A stretch of 64,000 bases of DNA from Caulobacteraceae bacterium (GTDB lineage: Bacteria; Pseudomonadota; Alphaproteobacteria; Caulobacterales; Caulobacteraceae), in assembly GCA_027452265.1 (NCBI GenBank), contig DAIDGR010000017.1:22732-86731 (forward strand). Direction: 5' to 3'. The stretch's first letter is position 1. Each line of letters begins with the position of its first letter. Below are positions 18,779-27,064 of the stretch, piece after piece. The notes beneath the pieces were generated by a model. The model saw only the letters and a program-made list of their open reading frames with translations. It was not told where the DNA came from and ran no database searches. The position numbers were made by a program, and so were the translations under genes.

Positions 18779-20116
18779 ATGTGGGCGGGAGGCGGGGGCG
18801 TGATGAGTCTGATGCTGGCGGCGTTGTTGCAGACGGCGGCCGCGCCGTCGCCGTCGGAGACGCCCGCGCGGCTTCTCGCCCCTCCGACTCAGGCGCAGGT
18901 CATGGCGGCCTGGCCGCAGCGCGCCCTGGTCGAGCACCGCTCGGGAAAGGCCGTGCTCAAGTGTCGCATTACCGAGGCCGGGACAGCCGAGGACTGTGGG
19001 GTGGTCTCGGAGGCCCCCAAGGGGTACGGTTTCGGGGCCGCCGCCATTAGCGTGGCTAAGGTGTTGAAATTCCAACCCGCGCAGGGTCCGGAAGGGCCCC
19101 ACGATTCCTTGCTGGACGTCCCTGTGGCGTTTGGGGCCCCCGACCCCGACCCGGGACTACCGCGATGGGTCGAACGGCCCTCGGGCGATGACGTTGTGCA
19201 GGTCTATCCGGAGGCGGCGATACGCGCCGGCGTTTCGGGACGCGTTGTCATGAAATGCGCCGTCGACCAAACGGGCGCTCTGCGAGACTGCGCGATCGTC
19301 TCGGAAAGCCCGGCCGGGTACGGCTTTGGCGCCGCTGCGCTGGAGCTGGCGCAGAAGTTCGCCATGACCCCGATGCCGGATGCAGGGCCGGGACGGGCGA
19401 CCATTACCATTCCCATTCAATTCGAGGCCGACCCCGTGGGCGTGAACACCACCTATGCCATTCGCAGGCCCATCTGGGTCGAGGCCCCGACTTTTGCGGA
19501 CGTGGATGCGGCGCGGCCCAAGACGCCATCGGCCGCATCGGCTGACGGGCGTGTCCTGTTGCGTTGCTTCCTTCATCCGGCCAATGAGATCGGCGGCTGT
19601 CGAATCCTCCAGGAGGCCCCGCCTCGCGCCGGCTTTGGCGCGGCGGCCCTGCGGCTCGTCTCGCGATTCCGGCTCGCCCCGCTCGATCCCTCGACAATCC
19701 ATGGCGTCTCGGCCGTGGTGGATCTCGATATCCGCTTTCCGGATCCGGCCAGCCCGGCCTGGATCCATCGCCAGATCGGCCAACCGCTCTGGGTGGCGGC
19801 GCCCAGCCAGCAAGACGCCATCGCCCTATTTCCCGCGAAGGCGCGGGCCAAGGGAATTCGCGAGGGAACCGGGGTCGCCGATTGCGTCGTCGCCCCGGGC
19901 GGGGGGCTCAGTGACTGTCGGCCCCTGCGCGCCACCCCCCCAGACCTGGGATTCGCCGAGGCGGCTGTCGAGGTGGTGAGCGGGATGCGCATGTCCGCCT
20001 GGAGCGCGTTGGACACGCCGGTCGACGGCGCCCGCCTCGAGGTTCCGGTGCGATTTGTCTTGCCAGACGAAACGCCCAAGCCCGCCGGTCAAGGCGCCGC
20101 CCCGTCCGGTCCCTGA
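18779..20116 (+). CDS. Secreted/periplasmic protein made of four TonB-C-like modules
   Basis: Repeated GxxxxKCxxxxxGxxxDCxxxxExPxGxGFGAAAxxxAxxFxxxP modules after a signal-like N-terminus (start may be 18803). Confidence 0.75.
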   Translation: MWAGGGGVMSLMLAALLQTAAAPSPSETPARLLAPPTQAQVMAAWPQRALVEHRSGKAVLKCRITEAGTAEDCGVVSEAPKGYGFGAAAISVAKVLKFQPAQGPEGPHDSLLDVPVAFGAPDPDPGLPRWVERPSGDDVVQVYPEAAIRAGVSGRVVMKCAVDQTGALRDCAIVSESPAGYGFGAAALELAQKFAMTPMPDAGPGRATITIPIQFEADPVGVNTTYAIRRPIWVEAPTFADVDAARPKTPSAASADGRVLLRCFLHPANEIGGCRILQEAPPRAGFGAAALRLVSRFRLAPLDPSTIHGVSAVVDLDIRFPDPASPAWIHRQIGQPLWVAAPSQQDAIALFPAKARAKGIREGTGVADCVVAPGGGLSDCRPLRATPPDLGFAEAAVEVVSGMRMSAWSALDTPVDGARLEVPVRFVLPDETPKPAGQGAAPSGP

Positions 20117-20128
20117 GCCAGCTCGGCC

Positions 20129-20461
20129 CTAGTCGCGAGGATCCCCGCCGCGGCGCGCCTCTCGGAAGGCGTGGCCTTCCCCGGGGCCTCTGCCGTGGAA
20201 TTCCCGGGCCCCGTCGCGTCGGACGTGGTCGAAATGGCGGCCCTCGTCGCGCCGCCAGCCATAGTCCGCGCTGTGATACCAGAAGGCGCCGTCGCTGCCC
20301 CAGCAGCCGTCGTCCACCGGTCCGTAGAAGCCGTCATAATAGCCGCCGCAGTCGGCCATCGCGACCGGGCCGCCGAAATCGCCTCCCACATAGCCGCCGG
20401 CGCATCCGCTGAGGGCGATGGAAAGGGCCATGGTCGCCAGGCTCGCCGCCAGAATCTTCAT
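20129..20461 (-). CDS. Small Gly/Asp-rich lipoprotein
   Basis: MKILAASLATMALSIALSGCAGGY lipobox; hydrophilic tail. Confidence 0.6.
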   Translation of the reverse strand: MKILAASLATMALSIALSGCAGGYVGGDFGGPVAMADCGGYYDGFYGPVDDGCWGSDGAFWYHSADYGWRRDEGRHFDHVRRDGAREFHGRGPGEGHAFREARRGGDPRD

Positions 20462-20538
20462 CTCAGGACCTCCCATGGGATTGGCGCCTGGGAGAGATAA
20501 CGCGGGGCGCGTCCAAAGGGATGCGCGGCGCCGCGGGG

Positions 20539-20793
20539 TCAGTGCCCTGGGGAGGTCTCATAAACGCCGGGCGCGTGGGACTCGGCGGCGGCGGGAGCCG
20601 AGGCGGAGCCCGCCAGGACGAAGCGACGGTCGCAATAGCCGCACTCGACCTCGTCCGCCTCGCCCATCTCCAGCCAGACGCGGGGATGGCCCAGGGCGCC
20701 GCCCACCCCATCACAGGCGATCCGGCGCGAATGCACCACCACCACTTCCGGCGCCTCTTGGGCTGGCGCATCGGGCGAGCGGGGTTGGGCCAT
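20539..20793 (-). CDS. Zinc-finger domain-containing protein (zf-CHCC / NDUFS6-like)
   Basis: ACDGVGGALGHPRVWLEMGEADEVECGYCDRRFVL. Confidence 0.88.
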   Translation of the reverse strand: MAQPRSPDAPAQEAPEVVVVHSRRIACDGVGGALGHPRVWLEMGEADEVECGYCDRRFVLAGSASAPAAAESHAPGVYETSPGH

Positions 20794-20929
20794 GGGCGGG
20801 GTGGTCCTTCAAAAGGTGCGACAGGCTGGCGCGCGGCGAGTCCTTGGCGGCTCACGGGCGCGGCCCTAGATAGGCGTGGGGCGGATCGAGCGTCAATCGG
20901 GCGCCCCTCGACCCCATTGGAGACGCCGC

Positions 20930-21883
20930 ATGGACCTTCCGGACAACGCCATCTCCGCGCGCGGTCTCGTCAAGACCTATCCCGCCACCCGGACCATGCC
21001 GGCCATGCAGGCCCTCAAGGGCGTCGACCTGACCATTCCGCGCGGGGCGATCTTTGGGCTCCTGGGGCCGAACGGGGCGGGCAAGTCGACCTTCATCAAC
21101 ATTCTCGCCGGCCTGACCAAAAAGACCGCGGGCCGGGTGGAGATCTGGGGGCGCGATATTGATACGCGGGCCCGCGACGCCCGGGCCGCCATCGGCGTGG
21201 TGCCCCAGGAGATCGCCGCCGACGTCTTTTTCACCCCGCGCGAGTCGCTCGATGTCCAGGCCGGCCTCTATGGGGTGCCCAAGGCCCAGCGGCGGACCGA
21301 CGAACTTCTGGCGGCGCTCGGCCTCAGCGACAAGGCCGACGCCTATGTCCGGCAGCTATCGGGCGGCATGAAGCGGCGTCTGATGGTGGCCAAGGCCATG
21401 GTCCACAACCCCCCGGTCCTGGTCCTGGATGAGCCGACCGCCGGGGTCGATGTGGAGCTGCGCCGTCAGCTCTGGGCCTATGTGGAGAGCCTCAACCGGC
21501 AGGGCGTCACCATTGTCCTGACCACCCATTATCTGGAGGAGGCGGAGGCCCTGTGCGACACCATCGCCATCGTCAATCGCGGGCAGGTCGTCGCGTGTGA
21601 ACCGACCGCTCAGCTGCTCAAGCGGCTGGACACCCGCACCGTGGTGGTGACGCCGGACACGGCCCTGGCCGCGGCGCCGCGTATCGGCGAGTTCGAGACC
21701 CGCCTGCGGCCCAATGGCGATCTCGCCGTGGCCTTCAAAAGCGCCGGCGCCGGGGTTGAACAGGTTCTCGCCCAAATCCGCGCCGCCGGCGTGACCATCC
21801 GCGACCTGCGCACCGAGGACCCGGACCTGGAGGACGTGTTCGTCGCCCTGACCTCGGATTCCCCGCGCCCCGAGGCCGCCTGA
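20930..21883 (+). CDS. ABC transporter ATP-binding protein (ABC-2/drug-export type)
   Basis: GLLGPNGAGKSTFINILAGL, QLSGGMKRRLMVAKAMVHNPPVLVLDEPTAGVDVELR, TTHYLEEAEALCD. Confidence 0.93.
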   Translation: MDLPDNAISARGLVKTYPATRTMPAMQALKGVDLTIPRGAIFGLLGPNGAGKSTFINILAGLTKKTAGRVEIWGRDIDTRARDARAAIGVVPQEIAADVFFTPRESLDVQAGLYGVPKAQRRTDELLAALGLSDKADAYVRQLSGGMKRRLMVAKAMVHNPPVLVLDEPTAGVDVELRRQLWAYVESLNRQGVTIVLTTHYLEEAEALCDTIAIVNRGQVVACEPTAQLLKRLDTRTVVVTPDTALAAAPRIGEFETRLRPNGDLAVAFKSAGAGVEQVLAQIRAAGVTIRDLRTEDPDLEDVFVALTSDSPRPEAA

Positions 21884-21918
21884 TCGTTCATCGCCCGCCC
21901 GTCTGGTGGGACGGCGCT

Positions 21919-22791
21919 CTAAAAAGCAGCCGAGCCGATCTCCCCGCCCGCTCCCAGCCAGGCGCGCTTCATGCCTCGGCTGTTGAACGGCATGGCGATC
22001 TCGCCGGCGGCGGAGAGGGCGATGAGGCCACCTTCGCCCGCGAGGGCCCCCACCTCGGCCAGGGTCGCCGTCGTCGCGGCCTCGAGAGACTGACCGCCAA
22101 AGCGCATGCGAAAGGCGATCTGCGCCCCGACCGCGGCGCGGATGAACATCTCGCCCTCGCCGGTGCAAGATATGGCGGCGGTGTCGTCCGCCCACATGCC
22201 GGCGCCGGGGATCGGGGTGTCGCCGACCCGGCCGGGAAGCTTTCCAAACACGCCCCCGGTGGAGGTTCCCGCCGCCAGCGCCCCGCTCTCATCGAGCGCC
22301 ACGCAGCCCACCGTTCCGGTCTGGGACGACGCACCGCCCTCGCCGCGGGGTGCGGCCGGAGTGAACCAGGTCGCGGGATCGGCAATCGTCTCCAGGCCTT
22401 CGTCGGCGGCGAAGGCGGCGGCTCCCTCGCCGGCCAGAAGCACGTGGCGGGTCCGCTCCATCACGGCCCGGGCGGCCTGAATGGGTGAGGCGAAGCCCCG
22501 CAGGGCCGCCACCGCCCCAACCCGCCGGGTCGGGCCGTGCATCAGGCTGGCGTCGAGTTCATAGACCCCGGCGCGGTTGGGCGAGGCGCCCCGTCCGGCC
22601 ACATAGAGCCCTGAGTCCTCAAGGGCGGCGATCGTCTCCACGACCACATCCAGAGCCGGCGCGCCGCCGTTCAGCCGGTCGCGGCCGGCCTCCACGAGGC
22701 CCCGCATATGGGCGATCTGGCGCGAATAGTCGCGATCAGGGAGAGCGCCGGCTCCGCCATGCAGAACCAGACGCACGCGGTTCGAGGCCAT
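21919..22791 (-). CDS. Isoaspartyl peptidase/L-asparaginase (Ntn-hydrolase)
   Basis: LVLHGGAGA..., autocleavage site SQTGTVGCVALDESGALAAGTSTGG. Confidence 0.92.
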   Translation of the reverse strand: MASNRVRLVLHGGAGALPDRDYSRQIAHMRGLVEAGRDRLNGGAPALDVVVETIAALEDSGLYVAGRGASPNRAGVYELDASLMHGPTRRVGAVAALRGFASPIQAARAVMERTRHVLLAGEGAAAFAADEGLETIADPATWFTPAAPRGEGGASSQTGTVGCVALDESGALAAGTSTGGVFGKLPGRVGDTPIPGAGMWADDTAAISCTGEGEMFIRAAVGAQIAFRMRFGGQSLEAATTATLAEVGALAGEGGLIALSAAGEIAMPFNSRGMKRAWLGAGGEIGSAAF

Positions 22792-22888
22792 CACGACGTC
22801 TCCAAACAGATCCGGAAATACCGGGCTTCGCGGCCTTCCGCGCGCCGGCGCCTTCCGATAGCCTCCCCGCGCCCGAAAACAAGCGGGC

Positions 22889-23004
22889 AAGAGCACGATG
22901 CGCTTTCGCGGACCGGGCGAAGCGTTGAATCGGGCTCTCTCTTCAAATTCCTGAGCGTGCGGCGACCCCCCTTATGGGTTCGGCCGCAAGGCAAGGCGCT
23001 CAAG
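22889..23004. repeat. Degenerate full-length copy of the ~118-bp double-hairpin repeat
   Basis: aagagcacgatgcgctttcgcgga..gaagcgttgaatcgggctct..cttcaaattcctgagcgtgcggcg...gcaaggcgctcaag aligns end to end with the 63735 copy. Confidence 0.65.
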
Positions 23005-23025
23005 GCGAGGAAACGCGAGGACGAG

Positions 23026-24024
23026 ATGAAGGCGCTCCTGAGCAAGGCCGTCGGCGGACCCGAAACCCTGGTTCTGGAGGACGTTCCAAGCCCGACGCCC
23101 GGGCCCGGCCAGGCGGTGATCCAGGTGAAGGCCTGTGGGGTGAACTATCCCGACGTGCTGATCATCGAGGACAAGTATCAGTTCCGCCCGCCCCGGCCCT
23201 TCTCGCCGGGGGGTGAGATGTCGGGTGTGGTCAAGGCTGTGGGCGAGGGCGTCACCGCGGTCAAACCCGGCGACCGGGTCCTGGCCAACAACACCGCCGG
23301 CGGAATGGCCGAGGAGGTCGCGGTGGACGCCGGGCGTCTGATCCCGATTCCCGACGCCATGCCGTTCGACGAGGCGGCGGCCTTTATCATGACCTACGGC
23401 ACCTCCTATTACGCCCTCAAGGACCGGGGCCATCTGAAGCCCGGCCAGTCCCTGCTGGTCCTGGGCGCGGCGGGCGGGGTGGGCCTCGCGGCCGTGGAGT
23501 TGGGCGTGGCCATGGGCGCGCGGGTGATCGCCGCGGCCTCGTCCGAAGACAAGGTGGCCCTGGCCAAGGCGCACGGCGCCGCCGAGGGCGTGGTCTATCC
23601 GTCCGGTCCGTTCGATCGCGAGGGCCAGAAGGCCCTGGCCGACCTCTTCAAGGGCGCCTGCGGCGCGGGCGGGGCCGACCTCGTCTATGACGGGGTGGGC
23701 GGCGACTATGCCGAAGCCGCCCTGCGGGCCATGGCCTGGGAGGGCCGCTTCCTGGTGGTCGGCTTCCCGGCCGGGATTCCGCGCATCCCGCTGAACCTGA
23801 CCCTGCTCAAGGGCTGCGACATCGTCGGGGTGTTCTGGGGCGCCGCGGTGGCGCGCGACCCTGCCGCGCACCGACGCAATGTCGGCGAACTGATGCAGCT
23901 CTACAGGGACGGTAAAATCCGTCCTCACGTCTCCGAACGCTTCTCCCTGGCCGACGGCGCCAAGGCCATCGCTCACCTCGCCAGCCGCAACGCCATGGGC
24001 AAGGTCGTGGTGGTGATGGACTAG
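23026..24024 (+). CDS. NADPH:quinone oxidoreductase family protein (zinc-independent MDR)
   Basis: MKALLSKAVGGPETLVLEDVPSPTPGPGQAVIQVKACGVNYPDVLII; LVLGAAGGVGLAAVELG. Confidence 0.9.
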   Translation: MKALLSKAVGGPETLVLEDVPSPTPGPGQAVIQVKACGVNYPDVLIIEDKYQFRPPRPFSPGGEMSGVVKAVGEGVTAVKPGDRVLANNTAGGMAEEVAVDAGRLIPIPDAMPFDEAAAFIMTYGTSYYALKDRGHLKPGQSLLVLGAAGGVGLAAVELGVAMGARVIAAASSEDKVALAKAHGAAEGVVYPSGPFDREGQKALADLFKGACGAGGADLVYDGVGGDYAEAALRAMAWEGRFLVVGFPAGIPRIPLNLTLLKGCDIVGVFWGAAVARDPAAHRRNVGELMQLYRDGKIRPHVSERFSLADGAKAIAHLASRNAMGKVVVVMD

Positions 24025-24074
24025 GTCCCGGAGGCAGGGAACACGCAGGACCGATTGGAGGGAAGGACGGGCCC

Positions 24075-24950
24075 ATGGCCAACAGACTGGACGGCAAGGT
24101 GGCGGTGATCACCGGGGGATGCTCAGGCATCGGCCTTGGAACGGTGGAGCTGTTCGTCGCGGAAGGGGCCAAGGTGGTGGCCGCCGATCTGCAACAGGAG
24201 AAGGGCGCCCGCCTTGAGGAGCGTTTCGCCGGGTCTGTGCGCTTCGCGCATTGCGACGTGACCCAGGAGGCGGACATCGCCGCCGCCTGCCGGCTTGCCG
24301 CCGAGGCCTTTGGCGGCCTGGACATCCTGTTCAACAACGCCGGCCATGCGGGTCTGCCGGGGGGCGTCGAAGGGATCGACGGGGAGGGCTGGGACAAGAC
24401 CTTCGCGGTCCTGGTGCGGGGCCCGGCGCTCGGCATGAAGCATGCCCTGCCCCTGATGAAAGCGCGCGGCGGCGGCTCAGTCATCAATACCGCCTCGATC
24501 GCCGGTCTTCAGGCGGGCTGGGGGCCCCTGGCCTATTCGGCGGCCAAGGCGGCGGTGGTGCATATGAGCCGGTGCGCGGCGGCTGAGCTGTCGCCCCAAC
24601 GCATCCGCGTCAACGCCATCTGTCCCGGCCTTATCGCCACCTCGATCTTCGGCGCGGCGCTGGGCCTGCCCCGGGAGGCAGCCGACCAGATGGCGGCCAT
24701 GGTGGCGCAGAACGCGGCCATCGCCCAGCCGATCCCCAAGGCAGGCTTGCCGCAGGACATAGCCGCAGCGGCCCTCTATCTCGCCAGCGACGAGTCGGCC
24801 TTCGTCACCGGCACGCACATCGTCGTCGATGGCGGAATCACGATCGGCTCGCGCCACGCCTGGGATCCGACGGCCGGCTCGCCCTTCGCGGCCATATTCG
24901 GCGCCACGGCCGAAGAGATGAGCGCCATGGCCAGCTCACGCGCGGGTTGA
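24075..24950 (+). CDS. SDR family NAD(P)-dependent oxidoreductase
   Basis: AVITGGCSGIGLGTVELF, NNAGHAG, YSAAKAAV. Confidence 0.92.
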   Translation: MANRLDGKVAVITGGCSGIGLGTVELFVAEGAKVVAADLQQEKGARLEERFAGSVRFAHCDVTQEADIAAACRLAAEAFGGLDILFNNAGHAGLPGGVEGIDGEGWDKTFAVLVRGPALGMKHALPLMKARGGGSVINTASIAGLQAGWGPLAYSAAKAAVVHMSRCAAAELSPQRIRVNAICPGLIATSIFGAALGLPREAADQMAAMVAQNAAIAQPIPKAGLPQDIAAAALYLASDESAFVTGTHIVVDGGITIGSRHAWDPTAGSPFAAIFGATAEEMSAMASSRAG

Positions 24951-25002
24951 GCGACGCAGCCGGAGTTCACCTCCGCCTCCGTCCAGGCGTATAGAACGGC
25001 CC

Positions 25003-25935
25003 ATGGCGGTCGCCGCGCGCATCGATCCCAAGGCCTATTTCGCCCCGGACGACTGGGCGCGTCTGACCGCGCGTTCGTCTTGGAAGGGTCTGGCCCTGAT
25101 CGGCCATTGCTGGGCGGTGATTGGCGCGGCCACCGTGATCGGCCTCATCTGGCCCCTGACCCTGCCCCTGATGATCGTCGTCATCGGCGCGCGCCAGCTC
25201 GGTCTCGCCATCCTGCTGCATGACGCCGCCCACGGGGCCCTGCACCCCAATCCGGCGATCAATGACGCGGCGGCCGAGTGGCTCTGCGGCGGCGGCGTCG
25301 CCAGCTATCGCAAATACCACCTGCAGCACCACAAGTTCGCGCAGCAGGCCGAAGACCCGGATCTTGTCCTCTCCGCGCCGTTTCCGATCAGCCGCGGGTC
25401 GTTCCGCCGCAAGGTGGTGCGCGACCTGACCGGTCAGACCTGGTTCAAGCAGCGCTTTGGCCGTCTCGTCGCCCGCCTCAAGGCGCGCCGGCCGGACGAG
25501 GCCGTGACGCCGATCCTGATCGAGGAGGCGGGACGGCAGCGTCGCTGGCTGATCGTCAATGGCGTGGCCATTCTGGCCTTCACGGCCGCCGGCTACCCCT
25601 GGGGCTGGTTCGCCCTGTGGCTCGTCCCGCGCGCCACCTGGTTCCAGCTTGTGACGCGGATCCGCAACATCGCCGAGCACGCCCTGGTGGCCAAGGACGA
25701 GCCCGACCCCCTGCGTCACGCCCGCACCACCCGCGCCAGCCTCCTCGAACGGGCCCTGATCGCGCCCTACTATGTGAACTATCACTGCGAGCATCACATG
25801 GTGATGCACGTGCCCTGCTGGAGCCTGCCCCGCGCCCACCGCCTCCTGACCCGCGACGGGGTCCTGGCGCGGATGGAGACCGCGCCCGGCTATCTGCATG
25901 TGCTGCGGGCGGTGACCCAGACTCCCGCGCCCTAG
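25003..25935 (+). CDS. Fatty acid desaturase family protein
   Basis: Histidine boxes HDAAH, HLQHHKF, HCEHHMVMH. Confidence 0.9.
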   Translation: MAVAARIDPKAYFAPDDWARLTARSSWKGLALIGHCWAVIGAATVIGLIWPLTLPLMIVVIGARQLGLAILLHDAAHGALHPNPAINDAAAEWLCGGGVASYRKYHLQHHKFAQQAEDPDLVLSAPFPISRGSFRRKVVRDLTGQTWFKQRFGRLVARLKARRPDEAVTPILIEEAGRQRRWLIVNGVAILAFTAAGYPWGWFALWLVPRATWFQLVTRIRNIAEHALVAKDEPDPLRHARTTRASLLERALIAPYYVNYHCEHHMVMHVPCWSLPRAHRLLTRDGVLARMETAPGYLHVLRAVTQTPAP

Positions 25936-25948
25936 CCGGGGACCCCGT

Positions 25949-26335
25949 ATGACCTTTGACGAGGTCCGCGCCGTCATTTTCTCCCTCCCCGGCGTGGAGG
26001 AGGGGAGGTCCTATGGATTTGCGTCCTTCAAGGTGAACGGCAAGTTCCTGACCCGACTCAGAGACGAGGACGAAAGCCTCGTCTTGCTGGAGGTGAACTT
26101 CGACGAGCGCGAACTCCTGATCGAGGCCGAGCCCGCGACCTTCCACATCACGGATCACTATCGGAGCCATCCCTCGGTCCTGGCGCGGATCGGCCCCCTG
26201 GACCCGGCCCGGCTACGTGGCTATCTCGAACGCCGCTGGCGTCGCATCGCGCCCCGGGCCCTGGTCAAGGCGCATGACGCAGGCGCCGGGACGAACCGTC
26301 CCGACGGCTCCGGGAGGGGCGGAGAGACCTCTTGA
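25949..26335 (+). CDS. MmcQ/YjbR family protein
   Basis: MTFDEVRAVIFSLPGVEEGRSYGFASFKVNGKFLTRL...LDPARLRGYLERRWRRIAPRALVKAHD. Confidence 0.85.
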   Translation: MTFDEVRAVIFSLPGVEEGRSYGFASFKVNGKFLTRLRDEDESLVLLEVNFDERELLIEAEPATFHITDHYRSHPSVLARIGPLDPARLRGYLERRWRRIAPRALVKAHDAGAGTNRPDGSGRGGETS

Positions 26336-26394
26336 CTTGAGCGCCCGGGTCAGGAGCTTTCTAGCCCTGGTGGCCGAGCCCAGCAGGAGCGTTC

Positions 26395-27039
26395 ATGACC
26401 GTCTCGTCGGATCCCGCATCTCACCCGACCCCGTCTCCCCAGACCTCTCCATGGGCCGCTCCGCCGCCGGCGCCGTCAGCGGCATACAAGCCCGCGGCCA
26501 TCGCCTTGCATTGGTTGATTGCCGCCCTGATCGCCGCCCAGCTCGGCCTTGGCTGGTACATGAACGAGGTCCTGCCCGACCATTCCGCGGCCCAGGAGCA
26601 GATCGAGACCCTGCACATCTCTCTGGGCCTGACCCTGATGCTGGTGGTGGCCGTGCGCATCCTTTGGCGTCTGGCCAACCGGCCGCCGGCCCTGCCCGAG
26701 GATCTCAGCGCCTGGGAGAGGCGCCTGGCCCTGCTCGTCCATGTGGCGCTCTATGTCCTGATGGTGGGGATTCCGCTCAGCGGCTGGGTGCTGGTATCGG
26801 GTCGCGGCCACCCGATCGGATTCTGGGGCTTCGCCTGGCCGGCCATTCCAGGCGTCGGGGTCCTGCCTCGGCCTGAGCTGCACCAGATCAAGCACCTTCA
26901 CGTCTTCATCCTGATCTGGGCCCTGGTGGTGACCTGGGCCCTGCATGTCGCCGGCGCCTTCAAGCACCAGTTCGATGGCCACCCCGTGCTCTGGCGCATG
27001 GTCCCGTTCCTCAAGCGCCCCGCCGGCAAGCCGGACTGA
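26395..27039 (+). CDS. Cytochrome b561 family protein
   Basis: YKPAAIALHWLIAALIAAQLGLGWYMNEV...HISLGLTLMLVVAVRILWRLANRPP...LHVAGAFKHQF. Confidence 0.9.
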   Translation: MTVSSDPASHPTPSPQTSPWAAPPPAPSAAYKPAAIALHWLIAALIAAQLGLGWYMNEVLPDHSAAQEQIETLHISLGLTLMLVVAVRILWRLANRPPALPEDLSAWERRLALLVHVALYVLMVGIPLSGWVLVSGRGHPIGFWGFAWPAIPGVGVLPRPELHQIKHLHVFILIWALVVTWALHVAGAFKHQFDGHPVLWRMVPFLKRPAGKPD

Positions 27040-27064
27040 CCGCCTGGCCGGCCGCCGCCGCGCA

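Noticed and set aside
17083-19050. 655-aa plus-strand ORF opposite polA
   Set aside because: Shadow ORF with H/G/Q/R bias; polA is unambiguous.
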